Part shown: piece by piece, positions 61,609-64,000 of the stretch | Position numbering within the stretch: position 1 is the stretch's first letter | How the letters are laid out: every line of letters begins with the position of its first letter | From: Phytophthora colocasiae | Lineage: Eukaryota > Oomycota > Peronosporomycetes > Peronosporales > Peronosporaceae | Reading direction: 5' to 3' | Length of the DNA: 64,000 nt | NCBI GenBank assembly: GCA_018806915.1 | Contig: JAGKQI010000104.1 | Location: forward strand, 434,001-498,000 | Program-made: the position numbers and the translations under genes | The notes under the pieces: generated by a model | Told to the model about the DNA's origin: nothing | What the model saw: only the letters and a program-made list of their open reading frames with translations | Databases searched by the model: none

Positions 61609-63637
61609 ATGAGTCTAAACGACCTCAAGCCTGCCAACACCAAGCGGGCGCGCGCGACAGCGGTGAAGGCTTTCGAGCGCTTCCTTACTGTTGAGAGCAC
61701 TAACATGGAGCATGTCAGGGCTCTCATCGCCGTGGACCCAAGACGCGCAGAAAGTATTCTCGTGACGCTAATGGATAAGTTTGGTGTGTACTTGGCCTTC
61801 CACGCAGGAGCTAGGGGCCAACCTCTATCGCGCCACTCCGCTGCTCAATATTTCCGCCAAGTGAAGTGCTGGCTTCTGGACGAGTATCCTGTTCAAGGTG
61901 GAGCTGTGGAACGGCAGCTGCTAAGTTTAGGCGCACGCTTGAGCAGCACTGCGTCAAGCGTGAAAGTGGTGGTTTTGTCAAGAAGGCAGTTGCGTGCACG
62001 AAGGAGAGTCTCAAGAAGATGACAAGTTATCTGTATTCAACGGCTAGCTGTGCATCGGACTACCAAGATGCCGCGCTGTTATGTCTTCTTTGGTATCTGT
62101 TTGGACGTGCGTCGGATTTAACTTTCGTTCGGAAGCAGCAGCTCTCCATCGGAGCTGGTGAAGTGTTCTTCATTCGCTTCATCCGTGTGAAGACATCCGA
62201 TGAGCAAGCGCTGTCACTCTTCCCTGATGGAGATCCCGCTACCTGCCCGCTGCTTGCACTGGCACTGGCCTTGATCGTGCAGGAGTCTCCGTGCGCCGCT
62301 CTGCTCAACCACTTGCCAGTCAAGTCGAAGGACGTCCCTGTCGAGCTGACTGAGTCCATTCCGCTTCTGGACTTGCTCGATGACAGTAGCACGCCGGGTT
62401 CCTCGCAGGCTCCAACAACAAGCTACACCACAAGCATCAAACCGGTAGCTGGTATCCACGCTCTCGTCAATCGCTTACTGGATCGTGTTGCTGGTCCAGC
62501 TGGAGTTGAAGACGCGCTGACTTCTCACTCGTTTCGGAGAGGTGGTGCACAGCATGCGAACGCTTGCTCAGAGCTGACGGCGCAGTGGATATTCGATCGT
62601 GGAGCTTGGAACTTGACCACGACGAACAAAGCTTTTGCATACGTCTTCAACACTCCAAAAGAAGATCACCAGGTCGCGAAGGTTCTGAGCGGGATGTCTC
62701 CACGGCAAGCCTCTGTTCTTCCGTCGTTGGGTATCTTCGACTCGGTCACACAAGAGGAAATCAGAGCGGTTAGCTTCAAACTCTTCAATGCCAGCCATGG
62801 ACTTGCCAACAAGTCCTTCAACCTCAGCAGTGGTGTGATTGATGTGCTGACAGCAACCATCATCCAACATTACCCGGCGTTGATGAAGATCAATGAAGAC
62901 GCTCCCGCGATGAAGACGATCCAGCGCTGTACCGAAGCGTCTGGAGTGGCAACGACAAGCTTGTTGGCATGGTCACAGCAACTCGCGAGGTCAACTGCTC
63001 ACACGAAAGCCACAGCAGATGATCTAATGGGAGGGAACGCAAAGGCCAAAGTTGTGTTCGATCACCAAAGTGCCTTAATTGAACGGTTAATCGAGGTCAA
63101 TCGGAACCTTGAGGCTCGAGTCAACTTGATAGAGTCTACAAATTCATACGCGGCAGGTAAAACATCGGCATGTGAGAATCAAAAGAAGCGATCAAGAGAC
63201 GAAGATGAAAACGTACCAGTGAAGCGCCGGCGCCGATCAAAGACGATACCACTTGTGGACACCTGGTTCGCGTGGTATACTACAGTTCCGCGTGGATGGC
63301 TGAGCACGAACAAGCACAAGAAGTCCGACTCCAAGCAACTGGTGGCCTTCATGCGGCTGTTCATCGACGACGGGTACGCGCTCGACGAATCATCACCCAC
63401 CTACAAAGACAATGTCCGTCAGCTTGAGAGCGAGCATCGCAAGAAATCACAGCGTTCCTGAGTGCACAAGGTATACCGTCAAAGGGTTCCAACGCGGTAC
63501 TCAAAGTGCTTCGTCAACTGCATCGCGAGGGTATCCTGAATGACCGCATCTCTGCCTACCAACAGCGCCTCGCGGTCGGCCGCATCGCAGATCCTGCACC
63601 AAGTCACTGCCGAAGTGTGCTCAAGGTGCGGTTGTAA
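61609..63637 (+). pseudogene. Crypton-type tyrosine recombinase, two frameshifts
   Basis: The ATG at 61609 opens a core-binding-like N-terminal domain (KRARATAVKAFERFL). A one-base loss near 61945 shifts reading into the catalytic domain, which then runs to 63461: GRASDL supplies the first Arg, SHSFRRGGAQHA the His-x-x-Arg, and AFAYVFNT the Tyr nucleophile. The C-terminal part with TWFAWYTTVPRGW continues in another frame after a second shift near 63441, ending at ~63637. The R...HxxR...Y set places it among Crypton DNA transposons, which are common in oomycetes. No transposon ends were recognised. Confidence 0.82.
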
Positions 63638-64000
63638 CGCAGTCCGGCGTCCATTGTAATGCAGCTTGCAATTTTTATCCCTGTTAGCAAATACATCGGC
63701 AACAGGCAATCGAGATTGAATATCGATGGGTGGAATCGAACCACCACCTTCCCTTTCGGGAGCTCTTCCGTTGAGCTACATCGATGGGGGTTAGTACAAC
63801 AACATCGCAGGGATACTCATCTGGGTGCTCGACGGGGAATTACAAGCCTCAGTAACTTCGCGGCCAGGACAACCCTCTTAGGGACACCGATGCTCGGTGT
63901 CACCCCCTCAATTCACCCTCCTGGGTGGTCAATCGAGCACTGAGCTCGCAGGGCAAAATGGCGCAGTTGAATTGCATGTGTACCATTCATTTAACCTCGT
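63638..64000. other. Right edge, no gene apart from the tRNA-shaped element
   Basis: Bases 63786-64000 show no open frame with family resemblance. It could be the continuation of a SINE-like element or Crypton flank. Confidence 0.35.
63722..63785 (-). ncRNA. 64-nt tRNA-shaped element without an anticodon loop
   Basis: On the minus strand: acceptor ATCGATG/CATCGAT (7 bp), D arm GCTC/GAGC with a 7-base loop, a short arm TCCC-GAAA-GGGA, then AGGT, and a T arm GGTGG/CCACC with loop TTCGATT. All helices are perfect. Pol III box A (TAGCTCAACGGA) and box B (GGTTCGATTCC) are present. A usual tRNA has a 5-bp anticodon stem and a 7-base loop; here a GAAA tetraloop takes that place, so it cannot decode. 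It may be a SINE head, a tRNA relic or a structured RNA. It lies 84 bp past the Crypton ORF. Confidence 0.6.

Noticed and set aside
63722..63785. Ordinary tRNA gene
   Set aside because: The anticodon arm is six to seven bases too short and holds a tetraloop, so no anticodon can be read.
1..64000. CRISPR arrays, rRNA genes, bacterial operons
   Set aside because: No regularly spaced short repeats, rRNA sequence or prokaryotic gene layout were found.

Overview
The window looks like nuclear DNA of an oomycete, most likely a Phytophthora-type member of the Peronosporales. The evidence is compact genes with short GT-AG introns of about 50-115 bp, intraflagellar-transport machinery, a bacterial-type organellar prolyl-tRNA synthetase, a GH30 hydrolase pair, and a mix of Ty3/gypsy, Tc1-like and Crypton elements. 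The species is inferred, not proven.

Bases 466-18848 are one Ty3/gypsy chromovirus-type locus on the minus strand: LTR-internal-LTR-internal-LTR-internal-LTR. The 5-bp target duplication GCACG occurs only at the two outer edges (461-465 and 18849-18853), so the array probably came from a single insertion that expanded by LTR-LTR recombination. All three gag-pol frames carry the same TGA in the RNase H domain. Copy 2 is otherwise open throughout, while copies 1 and 3 have extra frameshifts. A short coiled-coil-like ORF lies upstream of gag.

Bases 19029-43184 hold host genes: organellar ProRS, a large PH-VPS9-PDZ-ankyrin-RasGEF protein (1370 aa, nine exons), then a minus-strand run with an unknown 188-aa protein, a Faf1/C1orf131-like ribosome-biogenesis factor, a CSPP1-like coiled-coil protein, a second coiled-coil protein, an RCC1 propeller, a zinc-ribbon/IQ protein and IFT140. 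PUM3/Puf-A is divergent from IFT140. A four-transmembrane plus ankyrin gene of ten exons follows.

Bases 43363-44926 are a decayed Tc1-like transposon with about 200-bp inverted repeats that contain internal direct repeats. Bases 45587-56308 hold an HSF-type DNA-binding protein, a secreted or membrane-anchored C69 dipeptidase, two paralogous Mss116/RH26-like DEAD-box helicases, a p24/TMED cargo receptor, an unknown 273-aa protein and Prp31. Bases 56475-59667 hold a GH30 gene whose predicted catalytic nucleophile is Met, followed by a GH30 pseudogene with an inverted internal block. A 2OG-Fe(II) oxygenase-like gene, a frameshifted Crypton tyrosine-recombinase gene and a 64-nt tRNA-shaped element without a normal anticodon loop close the window.

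The host genes are ordinary housekeeping, trafficking, ciliary and RNA-processing functions. The less ordinary features are the LTR array, the two multidomain fusions, the GH30 pair, the IR/DR transposon and the tRNA-shaped element. Exon models were built by hand from splice signals and reading-frame closure and have not been tested against transcripts.
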